DNA from: Arabidopsis thaliana
Taxonomy: Eukaryota; Streptophyta; Magnoliopsida; Brassicales; Brassicaceae
Reading direction: 5' to 3'
Length of the DNA stretch: 64,000 nt
Assembly (NCBI RefSeq): GCF_000001735.4
Contig: NC_003071.7
Coordinates: 12,579,151-12,643,150, forward strand
In this document: positions 13,045-29,133 of the stretch, piece after piece
Layout: each line of letters begins with the position of its first letter
How positions within the stretch are numbered: the stretch's first letter is position 1
The notes under the pieces: model-generated
Database searches by the model: none
Told to the model about the DNA's origin: nothing
Seen by the model: only the letters and a program-made list of their open reading frames with translations
Position numbers and translations under genes: made by a program

Positions 13045-14227
13045 ATGGACAAAAGATTATGGAGTCTTCAAGGTATGACTGCTCTTGTGACCGGTGCAGC
13101 CAGCGGAATCGGGTTCGTAGTTCTTCTCTATTCTCTTAAGTTTATGTTCTGCTTCGATATAACAACCTGAATGGTCAAGATTACATGGAATTCATATTTG
13201 TGGAATGTTTTAGTTATGCCATAGTAGAAGAGTTAGCTGGTTTTGGAGCTAAAATCCACATATGTGACATATCCAAAACTTTGCTCAATCAAAGTTTAAG
13301 CGAATGGGAAAATAAAGGGTTTCAAGTGAGTGGTTCAGTATGTGATGTAACCTCTCATCCTGAGAGAGAAAAACTGATGCAAACCGTCTCCTCGATTTTC
13401 GATGGCAAACTCAACATTCTTGTAAGTGAATGATCTTTATATAGAAACAACTAAGCAAACTCTACAAAACAAAAAGATAACTTAAGAGAGAATTTTTGTT
13501 CAACATAGGTAAATAACGTGGGGGTACTTCGCGGAAAGCCAACAACAGAATATGTGGCAGACGATTTCACTTTTCATATATCAACTAACTTGGAAGCTGC
13601 TTACCATTTTTGTCAACTTTCACATCCTCTCTTAAAGGCTTCAGGCTATGGAAGCATTGTATTCCTTTCCTCTGTTGCTGGGGTTGTATCACTAATTGAC
13701 TGTGGATCCATTTATGGTCTAACAAAAGGTAAATTACTCCAAATCTGACTAATCAACAAAGAGTTTTTTACCAAAAAAAACAAAACAAAGAGTTTTCTGC
13801 TTCCTTATTTTGTAGTGTTTTGTTGACTTCTTTTATAGGAGCTCTAAATCAATTAGCTAGAAACTTGGCATGTGAATGGGCAAAAGACGGCATAAGAGCC
13901 AATGCTGTTGCACCTAATGTTGTCAAGACTGCTCAGTCTCAATCGGTAAAATAAAAATAACTTTTACATCTTTTTATTTTTGTGGATTTAACGACATCAA
14001 TTTCTCTAATTATCTCTCAATTTTTGTGTTAAAAGTTTCTTGAAGACGTCAGTAAAAAGGAGGGATTGTTGAGTAGAACTCCACTTGGCCGTGTTGGAGA
14101 GCCGAATGAAGTTTCATCACTAGTGGTCTTCTTGTGTCTACCTGCAGCTTCTTATATCACAGGTCAAACCATTTGTGTTGATGGAGGTCTCACGGTTAAC
14201 GGTTTCTCCTATCAACCACATGCTTGA
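13045..14227 (+). CDS. Tropinone-reductase-like SDR, Asp-type cofactor site
   Basis: Exons 13045-13112, 13214-13421, 13509-13728, 13839-13945, 14036-14227 (264 aa), matching At2g29320. It has one extra codon in exon 1 ([10 protein letters not shown]). [15 protein letters not shown] (NAD-type Asp), NNVG, SSVAG and SIYGLTK are intact. It is very close to the gene at 9064, sharing the extra exon 3 codon (IDCGS/TDCGS), so the two are likely recent tandem duplicates. Confidence 0.93.
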
Positions 14228-15246
14228 GAAATAGTCTTGTCGCTCTCAAAGTTCTATATCTAATAAAAGTTCTCATTCTATGAGTTTATAAACGTAAACA
14301 TCAATGAGTTTGCAATTCCATATTGGAGATACTAATCTCGCACATATACAAGATTCGGTTACACCCGCTACGCCAACAACTCACACCAATGTGATCTCTC
14401 ATTCTCTCTCATAAATGAAATGTTATACTATTTTTTGAGAATTGTAGCATTGATAGGATAGATTACAGTCTATATGTCTCTGATTTTAAATGTTAATTGT
14501 AACACAAGATGATTATATTGTACATATTTTTGTTGTTGTTGTTCCGTCTATTTTGCTGATTATACTTGTTTATTGTTGTTCTTCCGTGTCTGTCGTGTTT
14601 TATCTGTTTGTCTTAAACTTTGTATTTTATATCTTGTGATTTTTGATACTACACGACAAAAATGACCTTGTCGTGTTTTATCTTGTGAATTATTTTATTC
14701 TTTCGCTATTAGATTAATCCATTTTGTGAATAATTTGCGAGCAAGGCCCTCACACACATAATTATACCTTTTGAGTCTTGAATCAAAAGGCTGTCAAAAA
14801 AAAAAAAAAAAAAAAAAAATCTTGAATCAAGTTGATAGATACATATGGGCTTGCGTGATCTTGAGTCTTGAATTCATAATAGGCGAATTTGAATCTTGAA
14901 CGACTAATCGATAACAAACAAACAAAAAAATATTATATAATTGGTTAGAGTAGTTAACTCTATCACGCTTAATGAGCATTTTATATTTGTCTTTGAATGA
15001 CAATTCAAGTAAATACTTTAATTTCAAAATTGATGGATCGTTTTTTCATTGTACTTTTCTTCGAATAATATTAGAGATAATCTTCCACACTTAAAATAGA
15101 TTAATCTCATTGTCTCTCATCCTACATAAGCTTCTTACTTTAATTTGTCTACATCCCTCTTGTCTCAATTAAGTATTATTATTAACGCTTCAAATTCTTA
15201 CTACCTAAACACGTGAACAGTAGTCTTTCAGTAGTCTTTTAATTTG
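14228..15246. other. Intergenic spacer with a poly(A) insertion scar
   Basis: No gene. Contains the 24-A tract flanked by an 11-bp direct repeat (listed separately). The sequence after it is rich in CTTGAATC-like words. Confidence 0.5.
14776..14830 (+). repeat. Poly(A) tract flanked by 11-bp direct repeats
   Basis: TCTTGAATCAA occurs at 14776-14786 and again at 14820-14830. Between them are AAGGCTGTC and 24 A residues. This is the layout of a target-site duplication around an extremely 5'-truncated, poly(A)-tailed retroposed insert (LINE/SINE machinery). Related CTTGAATT/CTTGAAC words nearby mean a local duplication cannot be excluded. Confidence 0.45.
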
Positions 15247-15430
15247 CGAGTGAAGTTAATGAAAAAAATACAAAATGGTAAGTTTTGGTCAAGATTTTGA
15301 CTATTAAAATTAATATTTGCTCTTGACCACTAAGTATATTTTTGTCATCTCTTTATTATGGCTAAAAATTGACACTTATCTAATACTCATTCATTGGATA
15401 TATATATATAATGTGTAGCATTTCTGGTCA
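15247..15430 (+). promoter_or_regulatory. TRL promoter module, copy E
   Basis: GAGTGAAGTTAATG, GGTCAAGATTTTGACTATT, CTCTTGACCACTAAG (a second TTGACC W-box core), GGATATATATATATAATG and GTAGCATTTCTGGTCA. It shares the extra W-box block with copy F only. Confidence 0.6.
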
Positions 15431-15453
15431 GTGAAAATTGACATACAAGGACT

Positions 15454-17046
<1,593 letters not shown>

Positions 17047-17696
17047 GCTTGAGCCATGTCTTGTCTTGTCTTGTGTGTTGTGGAGTATGGTCATATGGTC
17101 AGTATCTCCATAATCTAAATCCATAGATATGTGAGTTGTGGAGTAGACACAATTTTTCAATAATGGAATATCTATTTACCAGTTCCGTATTATGCATGCA
17201 TTCTCCATGACAACGCTTCTCATAACGAATATAATTACGTGGATCATAATACTATGAGGATTGATATCATTGAGATGGAGTAGACACAGTTATTTTCTTC
17301 TTCCCTTGCCATTAGCAATTTCAATTGTATCTATGCTTGAAATACTTAAATGGCATTTACTTCTTAACTAAAAAGCGAAAGGAGGGAAAGAACAAGTCAT
17401 TACAAGATACTATAATAATTAGAAATTAAAAGAGTATAATTACATCTTCCCAAATGTGTCAAATATTCAGCAAAAACTCTGTCAATAGAAATGAACAAAC
17501 GGTATTTTAAAGTAATACAATGGGTAAACTTTAGATATTTTGTAAAAACCTAATTAGAAAAAAAATTTGGAAATCTTAGTTGAAGATAACTACCCAAATT
17601 ATGAAAAAAAAAACATTTGCCTTCTTGTTACCTAACTAACACGTTGAATGTTTTACAAAAATTTTGTTCACCAGTCTAACTGACTTGTCGTTTCAG
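17047..17696. other. Intergenic spacer
   Basis: 3' flank and spacer before promoter copy F; no gene or relic recognised. Confidence 0.5.
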
Positions 17697-17958
17697 TTGT
17701 CATCTTTTGAATGAAATTAATGGAAAAGAAAGAAACAAAAATGAGTAAGTTTAGATCAAGATTTTGACTATTAAAAGTCATATTTGCTCTTGACCACTGA
17801 CTTGTATATTTTGTCATGTTATTTATTATGGCTAATATATCCACCACACATACAAACATACTCATTAATTGACCCTTATCTTTTATTTTTATGGTAAGAA
17901 AATTGACACTTATCTAATACTCACTAGGTGTGTATATATAATGTAGCATTTCTGGTCA
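17697..17958 (+). promoter_or_regulatory. TRL promoter module, copy F
   Basis: GAATGAAATTAATGG, GATCAAGATTTTGACTATT, GCTCTTGACCACTGAC, CCACCACACATACAAA, GGTGTGTATATATAATG and GTAGCATTTCTGGTCATT. It is followed 22 bp later by the ATG at 17981. Confidence 0.6.
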
Positions 17959-17980
17959 TTGAAAGTAACTTACAAGCAAA

Positions 17981-19156
<1,176 letters not shown>

Positions 19157-19703
19157 GTATGGTCATGTCTCGTTCTTTTTGTTTGTCTAGAATTTTCAGT
19201 GTTCTCTCAAATAAAATATTTCAAACTATGAGTATATGAATAAAAAAATAAATATATCATAATTACATTATGGATATACTTACAATGTATCTCTCATACA
19301 TGAAAATGTTCTATTCCATCTTGTGTTTACTACTAACTTACTAAGTGAAAAGAAGACTCTGTTTTTATGCTCTGTTTTGTTGTAAACCGGTAGACTTAGA
19401 AAAGTTGGGACCTCATAGTTGAACCCAAAATAACAAAAGTGAATTTCAAAACTAGCATATATATAATAGAGACTCAAAATAAAGCAATCACAGAGAGATA
19501 AACCCAAAATTCAATGGATGGCAACGAGAAAACCTTTTGTGACCAACTACATGATACATTGATATACCATTTTATGACATACTATTAATTAATAAATGCT
19601 GTGGTGTGCCCATACCGGATTCATATAAATGTTTATACGACTGCATAGCATTTCCACTACAGTTTAAACTCTACCACCCAAATACCAATTTTTTTTTTTT
19701 TTT
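19157..19703. other. Intergenic spacer
   Basis: 3' flank of the preceding SDR. Its 19266-19330 part is duplicated at about 20005-20070 behind the exon 5 relic. It ends in an 18-T run (19686-19703). Confidence 0.55.
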
Positions 19704-20070
19704 GACATTGGTTTCAAGGAGGCATTGTTGAGTAGAACTTCACTTCGTCGCGTTGGAGAGCCGAATGAAGTTTCATCACTAGTGGTCTTCTTGTGTCTCC
19801 CTGCAGCTTCATATATTACTGGTCAAATGGTCAAACCATTTGTATTGATGGAGGTCTAACTGTTAATGGCTTCACCTATCAGCCACAGGCTTGAGAATGG
19901 TCATGTCGCGTTCTGTTTGTTTGTCATGAATTCTCAGTGTTCTCTTAAATCAAATCTCTCACACTATGAGTATATGAACAAAATCATATACAATATCACA
20001 ATTCCATTATGGATATTCTCCCAATCTATCTCTCATACATGAAAATGTTCTATTTCGATCTTGTATTTAA
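19704..20070 (+). pseudogene. SDR exon 5 relic with duplicated 3' flank
   Basis: 19704-19894 is a near-complete exon 5 ([38 protein letters not shown], ending at TGA 19892-19894). It carries an 8-bp tandem duplication (GGTCAAAT before GGTCAAAC) that shifts the frame. The sequence after it copies the 3' flank of the gene at 17981. The relic begins exactly after an 18-T run. Confidence 0.8.
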
Positions 20071-20192
20071 ATAATGTTAATACTCTGTTTTAATTTGTGT
20101 ATCCTGATTTTTTTTTCTTTTTGAAGTTCAACAAATATATCAAAATAACTCAGAACCATTACTATTTTTTCTTAGTTCATCAATTCTTTACT

Positions 20193-20358
20193 ACACATAG
20201 AAACGTATTTATCTTGTTTGATCTACTTTGACTCTATATATGTCATGTGGCATCTCTGGTCATTGCTAGTCACAGGTAAAAGTAAAAATTGATCAAAGAT
20301 AAAGAGTCTTTCATGGTAAAAATTCTCTTGTAACTGGTGGAGATAGTAGATGTCAATT
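20193..20358 (+). pseudogene. SDR promoter and exon 1 relic
   Basis: A worn promoter module copy (TGATCTACTTTGACTC, then CATGTGGCATCTCTGGTCAT ending at 20262) is followed by a degenerate exon 1 (about 20290-20358: ATTGATCAAAGATAAAGAGT, then CTCTTGTAACTGGTGGAGAT). No later exon is seen. With the exon 5 relic just upstream it marks the junction left by deletion of array members. Confidence 0.7.
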
Positions 20359-21885
20359 CGTTTGCAATAACTTACATTTGCAATAACATGTCAGCCATAT
20401 TTATTTAAATTTCCATGCATTTGATATTATTTTCTCTCTAATACATATATGATGTGTTACGGTCATTCTAAAAATCCAGTTGACAGCATAATGAAGCTGG
20501 TACACCATACATGCACTTGATTATATATGGATGTTACTGCCATGATTGATGTTTTGATGGAATTAGTGTTAAAGGATGGACCCTCACTAACGCGGTTGGA
20601 AATTATGATCAAACTCTTCAATGTCACTTATCAAGAGAGCTAATGACTAGCACGTTTAGTTGTTCTGTTGTTTCTTATGGCTGCTTAATGTCTCCATCAA
20701 ATATTTAGACATTGTGGCTAGTAAAATGCCATCTACCTTAATCCTATATATAAGTATAACTAGATAATAATCCATATTTTTGCTGGGTTTAGTAGCTGAT
20801 ACGACGTTTATGGTTGTTATTGAGTTTGAATACAAAATATAGAGTATTGTTGGAGTTATATTGATTTTTGTTCATATTAGTTAACAAATAATAAAAAAAT
20901 TAAGAAAGGTTTTTGAAAATGCATCTTCTAGAATATATGTATATTCGAAAAAGTCACATCTTTAATTGACATATGTTTTGTTTGTTTGTTTTTTTTACTG
21001 GCCACACAAATTGACAACAATGGTCATGCATGAAATGAAATGTTTGTTGTCAATTTTTTTTACTAACTTGTAATATCATTATGAAATGAAATAGAAGGTA
21101 TATATTACAAAATATTACCTAAAAGTAGAGCAATCTTAGAAAAAAAAAAAAAAAAAAAAAAAAAAGAAAAAGAAAAAGAAACAAGATTACAATGCATTTA
21201 AAAAGAGATGGAAAGAATCCGAGCTATCGAATCCAAAGAAGCATCAGCTTCCTCCATCTGTTCTTGTATCGTCTACCAGAGATGGTGTTCCGGATCTCTC
21301 GATCAATATTCTTAAAGATGGTTGTTGGAGGGATCCTTTGGCTATTATGGAGAACATTATTCGTTTATCTCCAGATGTGATAGACAAAGGGCTGTGTGGC
21401 CTGTGAGACCGATGGCCACTTAATTATTGGTTTTTTGTCAATGGTTGTGTATGCATAGAAATTCCCACAACCGTTTGTGGCTTAACACAATTTACCAGGG
21501 GTTTAAGTGGTTAAATTGATACATGTAGATCTAAAGTTTTATGCTAATATAAATTAGTTTTAATTATATAAATTTTAACTACGCTCATGACACGTAAATG
21601 GTAGACCAATATGTGGTGCTCTATTAACTAAGGGGTCTTCATTATTAATTCATAAAGACTTTCTTTACTATACAAGACTTGTCAAAAGGAAAAGTAGTAT
21701 TTTCGTACTACGTCTACCCCTCTCACGGATATGTGTGGTCGAGCAGTCATTATCATAATGTGGAATTTTGAATTGAGCGAGGTTTCAAAGTTCAAAACTA
21801 TCACAACTAGTCTTGATCAATTCTATATAAGATCTGTGATCTTGGTTGAAGAAAAGAATCGTCGTAGGTTGATATTTAACAAGGA
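20359..21885. other. Intergenic region with A-rich tract and an open coding-like fragment
   Basis: AT-rich spacer before SAG13. It holds an A-rich tract (about 21142-21180) and a 69-codon open stretch (21197-21406), listed separately. 21700-21885 is the immediate SAG13 promoter and leader. Confidence 0.5.
21197..21406 (+). other. Open coding-like fragment of unknown origin
   Basis: 69 stop-free codons ending in TGA at 21404-21406 read FKKRWKESELSNPKKHQLPP... and later VPDLSINILKDGCWRDPLAI. There is no ATG near its start. The amino acid composition looks protein-like, unlike the surrounding spacer. It sits just after an A-rich tract. I do not recognise the family; a gene fragment carried by a transposable element or an eroded gene are the likeliest explanations. 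Confidence 0.35.
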
Positions 21886-23072
21886 ATGGCAAAGGAAGGG
21901 GGCTTGGGAGAGAACTCAAGATGGAGTCTTGGAGGCATGACCGCTCTTGTCACTGGTGGCTCTAAAGGCATCGGGTCAGTCCCCATTGTGAATCTTGACT
22001 CCCATTTTCTATGCTCTTTTATTGTATTGTCATGTTTAGTTATGGAAGAACTAACTCTGTTTGTGTGTGTCATGAATAGGGAAGCTGTGGTGGAGGAACT
22101 AGCCATGTTGGGAGCAAAAGTCCACACGTGTGCCAGAGACGAAACTCAGCTTCAAGAACGCTTACGTGAATGGCAAGCAAAAGGGTTTCAGGTCACCACT
22201 TCTGTCTGCGACGTCTCTTCTCGTGACCAACGAGTGAAACTCATGGAAACTGTTTCCTCTCTCTACCAAGGAAAACTCAACATCCTCGTAAGTATACATA
22301 TATAAGCTTCGTCCTCCTCGGTATTGGGATCCACAAGAACCCAATTATGTTGTGTTTTTTGTTGTGGATCTATACATATGTAGGTCAACAATGTGGGAAC
22401 GTCAATATTCAAGCCGACCACAGAGTATACAGCAGAAGATTTCTCTTTTGTAATGGCTACAAATCTCGAGTCAGCTTTCCATCTCTCACAGCTTGCCCAC
22501 CCATTGTTAAAAGCCTCTGGCTCAGGGAGCATCGTGCTCATATCCTCTGCTGCTGGAGTCGTGCATGTCAATGTTGGATCCATCTATGGAGCAACCAAAG
22601 GTACCGTATATAAGTACATCCTTAACACAATATGTTCCCATGGGTTATGATGCTTACACATATATTAACTCGTTTTAGGAGCCATGAATCAGCTGGCTAG
22701 AAACTTAGCTTGCGAATGGGCGAGCGACAACATAAGGACGAACTCTGTTTGTCCTTGGTATATCACAACTCCTTTAAGTAACGATGTAAGGCCAAAGTTT
22801 ATATTTCTCCTTCGTACTATGAAAAACAAAAAAAATACGTAAATATGACTTCGGGCTTTAATTTATGTGTGAAAATCTCTTAGTTTTTCGATGAAGAGTT
22901 TAAGAAAGAAGCGGTGCGTACGACACCAATGGGGCGTGTTGGAGAAGCAAATGAAGTCTCACCGCTTGTGGCATTTCTTTGTCTTCCTTCAGCTTCTTAT
23001 ATTACTGGTCAGACCATTTGCGTTGACGGCGGTGCCACTGTTAACGGTTTTTCCTTCAAGACTATGCCATAA
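21886..23072 (+). CDS. SAG13: SAG13, senescence-associated tropinone-reductase-like SDR
   Basis: Exons 21886-21974, 22080-22287, 22384-22600, 22679-22785, 22884-23072 (269 aa). The N-terminus is eight residues longer than in the central genes ([15 protein letters not shown]). [14 protein letters not shown] (NADPH-type Arg), NNVG, Ser in ISSAAG, and Tyr167/Lys171 in SIYGATK are intact. SAG13 is an established marker for senescence, oxidative stress and cell death. It lacks the promoter module used by the central block, in keeping with distinct regulation. The exact substrate is not evident from the sequence. Confidence 0.96.
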
Positions 23073-24281
23073 AACACATATGCATGTGTTTGGATCATAT
23101 TTTCAATAATTTAAACTTACGGGTTATATACATCGTCAATATGTAATAAATGTAATTTAGATGTGTCCACATGTTCTGTTTCTAAGAGATTCTTAGATAT
23201 TTATGCTTGCGTGGTGAACAAGAGTTCACTCTCCGGATGGACCGCATCCATAATCTATGAATTTGGGAATTATATTACCAATTTGACGGCAGACTAGTTG
23301 GCCAAACTTAACTCTTGGTTCTTTCCGGTTATATATGTTTGCAGTGTCTAATATTTCTCAATAAAACTTTCAAAGATGACGACAAAAAGTGTCTTTCTAT
23401 GATTCTCTCCACATGCGTATAATACTATTCGTCACACATCGTGACTTAAAAACTTGTCGACTAGTATATAAGTGTATGGAAATTCTCCACTTTTGAACTA
23501 ACTTTTCGTGTGAGTTAGGCCCACACTTAGTTAATTCAAGACTTACCTCTTCCTTCCATGCCTTTGGTTAGCACCGGTGGGTTGTGTTATTGGCATGCTT
23601 GGTTGGGACACATAATGGATATTTTCAGTTTTCTAAACTAACATCAAGCGCAAACTGGTATAATTCTAGGGCTTCAGTCAAGAGTAATCCTTCCATTTCT
23701 TATGAGATAGTTGTAAAGGTTTCATCAAACGAAACTTGTTTCACACCCAAGAAATGAAACCAAAATTAATTACATGAGACGAAACAAAAATAAATCCAGA
23801 ATAAACTACTATTATGAATAACTTTTTTGATTATTTAAACAGATCTGTTTGATTGAATCCAAACCTGTTATGTTATTTATTTTTGTTTTTATGAATACCA
23901 AAAAGTTTTGGCTCAGAGCCCGAATATCCTCGGCCCGAAACCATTATGTAATATTACTTACTAGATTTTCATTAACTTTAAAAAGATTCATCATAATATA
24001 TAGCTAAACCCCTTTTGTTTTAAATTGGAAGACGCATCATAAGTTACGTCATTAACTCATCATGATCACTTTCCCAATTAAATATGTTAACCTAAACTAA
24101 TTCAGTCTTATCATTACTTTGAGATCTCTAATTTGTCTCAGCCACAAAGTCATTAATTACGATATATATCATTCCACAACTTCTTTGAAGATTCTCTTAA
24201 CCTCGTATCATTTATTCTAACCCATTTTCCCATTATCATTTGTCATCAAACTAGAAGTCAAGAACAGAAACATCCAGAACA
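23073..24281. other. Intergenic spacer
   Basis: 3' flank of SAG13 and spacer; no gene or clear relic recognised until the orphan exon 1 at 24282. Confidence 0.5.
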
Positions 24282-24358
24282 ATGGCTAAAGTAGAACAGA
24301 GCAGATGGATTCTTCAAGGCATGACCGCTCTTGTCACCGGCGGAACGAAAGACATTGG
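24282..24358 (+). pseudogene. Orphan SDR exon 1 (or alternative first exon)
   Basis: ATGGCTAAAGTAGAACAGAG opens a complete exon 1 ([20 protein letters not shown], then GTKDIG) ending in GG before a GTTTGT donor, the family's standard phase. No exon 2 follows before the next exon 1 at 24699. The glycine motif is TGGTKDIG, with Asp where siblings have Gly. Either a remnant gene front or an alternative first exon for the gene downstream. Confidence 0.65.
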
Positions 24359-24698
24359 GTTTGTCTTCCATCATCACTTTCCAAGTCATCTTTCTTGCGT
24401 TCCAAGCAACCAAAGAAAATAAACCCAACTTTGCTTACACATTTATATTCTTGATGAATCTCTCACCTATGCAACTAAAATTCAGGAAACCTACATTGCT
24501 CTCAAACAATGAACATGTCTCGATCTCATGTAGTTGGGCCTAACCCTTAATCGAGGCCCATTTGTTTGATTAACCTAACAAATACATGAAAAGGCCTTTC
24601 TTACACTGTCATTATCATTCATTCATTATGGATTTTTCTCTACCAGACATTCAGATCTCCAAGAAAAGATCTTTGGGTTCTGTGGTTCATAATCAGAA
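24359..24698. other. Spacer between orphan exon and next SDR gene
   Basis: No family exon found here. It contains the leader of the gene at 24699. Confidence 0.5.
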
Positions 24699-25971
24699 AT
24701 GGCTAAGACAGGGGAAAGCTTGAGAGACAAACCTAGATGGAGTCTTGTAGGCATGACCGCTCTTGTCACCGGTGGCTCAAAAGGCATCGGGTCAGTTCCA
24801 GTTCTCCTACATTACCTACTTTCTTACTAGTTCAATATTGAATCTGAGCTCTTATTTCAATTATAGATTTAAATGGATCTTTTTTTTTTAACAACAAAGA
24901 TTTATATGGATCTTATGATTGTACTTCGATGTTTAACCGACCTATCCTGGAAAATAGATAAGCTTGGTAATGTAAGTGTGTTCAATTAATAGAGAAGCTG
25001 TGGTTGAGGAACTAGCTACGTTAGGGGCAAGAATCCACACATGTGCCAGAGACGAAACTCAGCTTCAAGAAAGCTTACGTAAGTGGCAAGCAAAAGGGTT
25101 TCAGGTTACCACTTCTGTCTGCGACGTTTCTTCTCGTGATAAACGAGAGAAGCTCATGGAAACCGTTTCCACTATCTTCGAAGGAAAACTCAACATACTT
25201 GTAAGTACATATCTAAGCTTTGATCCATATAGGAAACGATTATGTTGTGTTTTCTTAAGTTTTCGGTTTGGATCTATATTTAAGGTCAACAATGTGGGAA
25301 CGTGTATAGTCAAACCGACCTTACAACATACAGCCGAAGATTTCTCATTTACAATGGCAACGAATCTCGAGTCAGCTTTTCATCTCTCGCAGCTCGCGCA
25401 TCCTTTGTTGAAAGCTTCTGGTTCAGGGAGCATCGTGCTCATCTCCTCCGTATCTGGAGTTGTACATGTCAATGGTGCATCCATATATGGAGTATCTAAA
25501 GGTAAATCTATACGTATGTATATTCAAACGATTAATGATGCATCACGTTCTGATTTTTACGAAATGTAAGTGTATTTTAGGAGCTATGAATCAGCTAGGA
25601 AGAAACTTAGCGTGCGAGTGGGCAAGTGACAACATAAGGACTAACTCTGTGTGTCCATGGTTCATAGAAACTCCTTTAGTTACCGAAGTAAGTAAGGCAA
25701 CAAATATGAAAGTTCTAAGCTATATACATTGTTACTTCTCAATTTTAATTTTAATTAAGTAAAATTGAAAATCTCTCAGAGTCTTAGTAATGAGGAGTTT
25801 AGAAAAGAAGTGGAGAGTAGACCACCAATGGGACGTGTTGGAGAAGTAAATGAAGTATCATCGCTTGTGGCATTTCTTTGTCTTCCTGCAGCTTCTTATA
25901 TTACAGGTCAAACCATTTGTGTTGATGGAGGTTTCACTGTTAATGGTTTCTCTTTCAAGCCTCTGCCTTAA
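24699..25971 (+). CDS. Tropinone-reductase-like SDR
   Basis: Exons 24699-24790, 24993-25200, 25285-25501, 25581-25687, 25780-25971 (271 aa), matching At2g29360. N-terminus [34 protein letters not shown] (NADPH-type Arg), NNVG, Ser in ISSVSG, Tyr168/Lys172 in SIYGVSK. Close to SAG13 and to the gene at 26909. All catalytic residues are present, so an active cytosolic carbonyl reductase is expected; substrate unknown. Confidence 0.94.
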
Positions 25972-26908
25972 GACGTCGATTGTTTTCATTTTACGTTATT
26001 TTTTTAACATTTACAATTTGTTTAGATATGTAAACATAAACACAATTACACAAACAAACAAAAAAAATTGGCGTTTGGAATGTAATCCAACTCTCCACAA
26101 TATATGCATGCTTTGTGTTTTAACCGATCAAGTATACTAATTTTTTTTTAATTATAGTATAATTTGTTACTACGAAGCCACCAACGTTCTTACATTCTCA
26201 AGACATTGATAAGTTATAACCTGCGGTCCTAAATCACCCACCAAAGGGGAGAGATGAATTGATAAATTAAGACGAGATGTGTTGAATGTTGATAGAGCTA
26301 GCTGCCTATCTCTCCATACATGCCTTCTAAGGCTTCCTCACAAACCATAAGTAATTTGGTCGTTTTGACGCTAGATGTTTGTTTGTTGTCCCATATATCA
26401 AAGTCAGGTGCTCACATTTTTATTTGTTGTATCTCAATATGAAAATGATTGTATAGAAAATGAAGAAACGAAGGCTAAGTGTGCCTTTTTTATTATTTAA
26501 ATAGTTTGTATATGACTTCAAAATATATCCAAACACAGATACTTTGGAATTTATAATGACAGTTGACATCTAAAAAAACCTGTAAATTGGAAGGTTTAAG
26601 CATATGTCTAATTATTATTTATCCTTTTCGTTTTTTATATTGTACATTCATTTTTTACCACTCTCAAATATGAACTTTGTATTTAGTTCTAATAAAATTA
26701 TGAAGTTTTAAATACTCAACCGACTGGACTGGTACAACCAACCATCCAATAATGATGTCGAATCCGATATTTTGTCCCCATTTACAACACACTTGCATGG
26801 TTACGTGTGATATTATAATATGTATAAACGGTCTATAATTTTTCCTATACCGAGTTACAAATAAGAATCTCCATGAATAGATATCTGCTCTGTGGCTGAT
26901 AACCAAAA
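25972..26908. other. Intergenic spacer
   Basis: AT-rich; no gene recognised. The last 60 bp resemble the leader of the gene at 24699. Confidence 0.5.
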
Positions 26909-28213
<1,305 letters not shown>

Positions 28214-28590
28214 ACACGTATATATGCATATATTCATGCTTAAATTTATGTGATTAATTAGTGGTTTCACTGCATATTAATTCATACAAGTTTTATATGT
28301 AACTTATGTTGAGGGAGCTCACTCCGTTCATGCCTTCTAATGTTTGGACGAAGAACTCAATCTTTTATCTTATCGGATAAGAAGTTACTTGTGTTCACAT
28401 TTGATGTTTGTTCGTTTCCAATCGTATTGTGACTTTTGATATATAAAATAATTATTGTATATATTCTACTTATGATATATGATTATATAGTCATGTAATG
28501 ATGACCGTACGATTTTCAACTCTAGTATCCCTATCTTTAGGGGGTTATGGCTAAAAGCCTAAAAAGATTACTTTTGCTAAAGGAGTAAAG

Positions 28591-28752
28591 ATTATGTTCA
28601 TAATTTTTTTTAATTTATATAAATTTATTATTATTATTCTCACGCATAACACAAAACAAAGAAAGAATTATCTTCATAATTATATATATATATATATATA
28701 TATTTGATATAAATTTATTATTATTATTATTCTCACGCATAGCACAAAACAA
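28591..28752. repeat. Imperfect tandem duplication with AT microsatellite
   Basis: Two copies, 28591-28660 and 28668-28752, share ATTAT(G/C)TTCATAATT, an ATTATT run and CTCACGCATA(A/G)CACAAAACA. The second copy has gained an (AT)n run at about 28679-28702. Confidence 0.75.
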
Positions 28753-29133
28753 GTTTCTTCTATATATCAACTAAACTAAAAGACATGTCGTTGGAAACAT
28801 ACTCATATATCATATTCAAGGACTCATAATAATAGACATGTAAACAAAATATTCCTTAAATTTTCTAAATTCAAAAACAAACTATATATGTAACTTGTTA
28901 TTTAATCTTCTTGGGTATATAAAACTTTATCGCATTTCTTGGATATTTGGACGATGAGAATTCAAATTGCTTTGTCGATGATAAATTTGTTTAATAATTG
29001 TTCAGACTGCCATCACAACATAGCTGATTACTGTCATATAAGTCATACATATTATATTTCCGATGATTCTCTGGACTCTCAAGACAATAATAATAAAAAT
29101 TCAGATATAAGTTTATTAAGGTTTTCTTTGTTA

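Noticed and set aside
21142-21180. A-rich tract as a retroposon tail
   Set aside because: No flanking direct repeat found and it is followed rather than preceded by coding-like sequence, so the orientation does not fit.
20359-21885. LTR element or other virus-like copy in the long SDR spacer
   Set aside because: No paired terminal repeats, primer-binding site or typical protein motif was seen.
28679-28702. AT dinucleotide run as a regulatory element or origin
   Set aside because: Simple microsatellite inside a tandem duplication.
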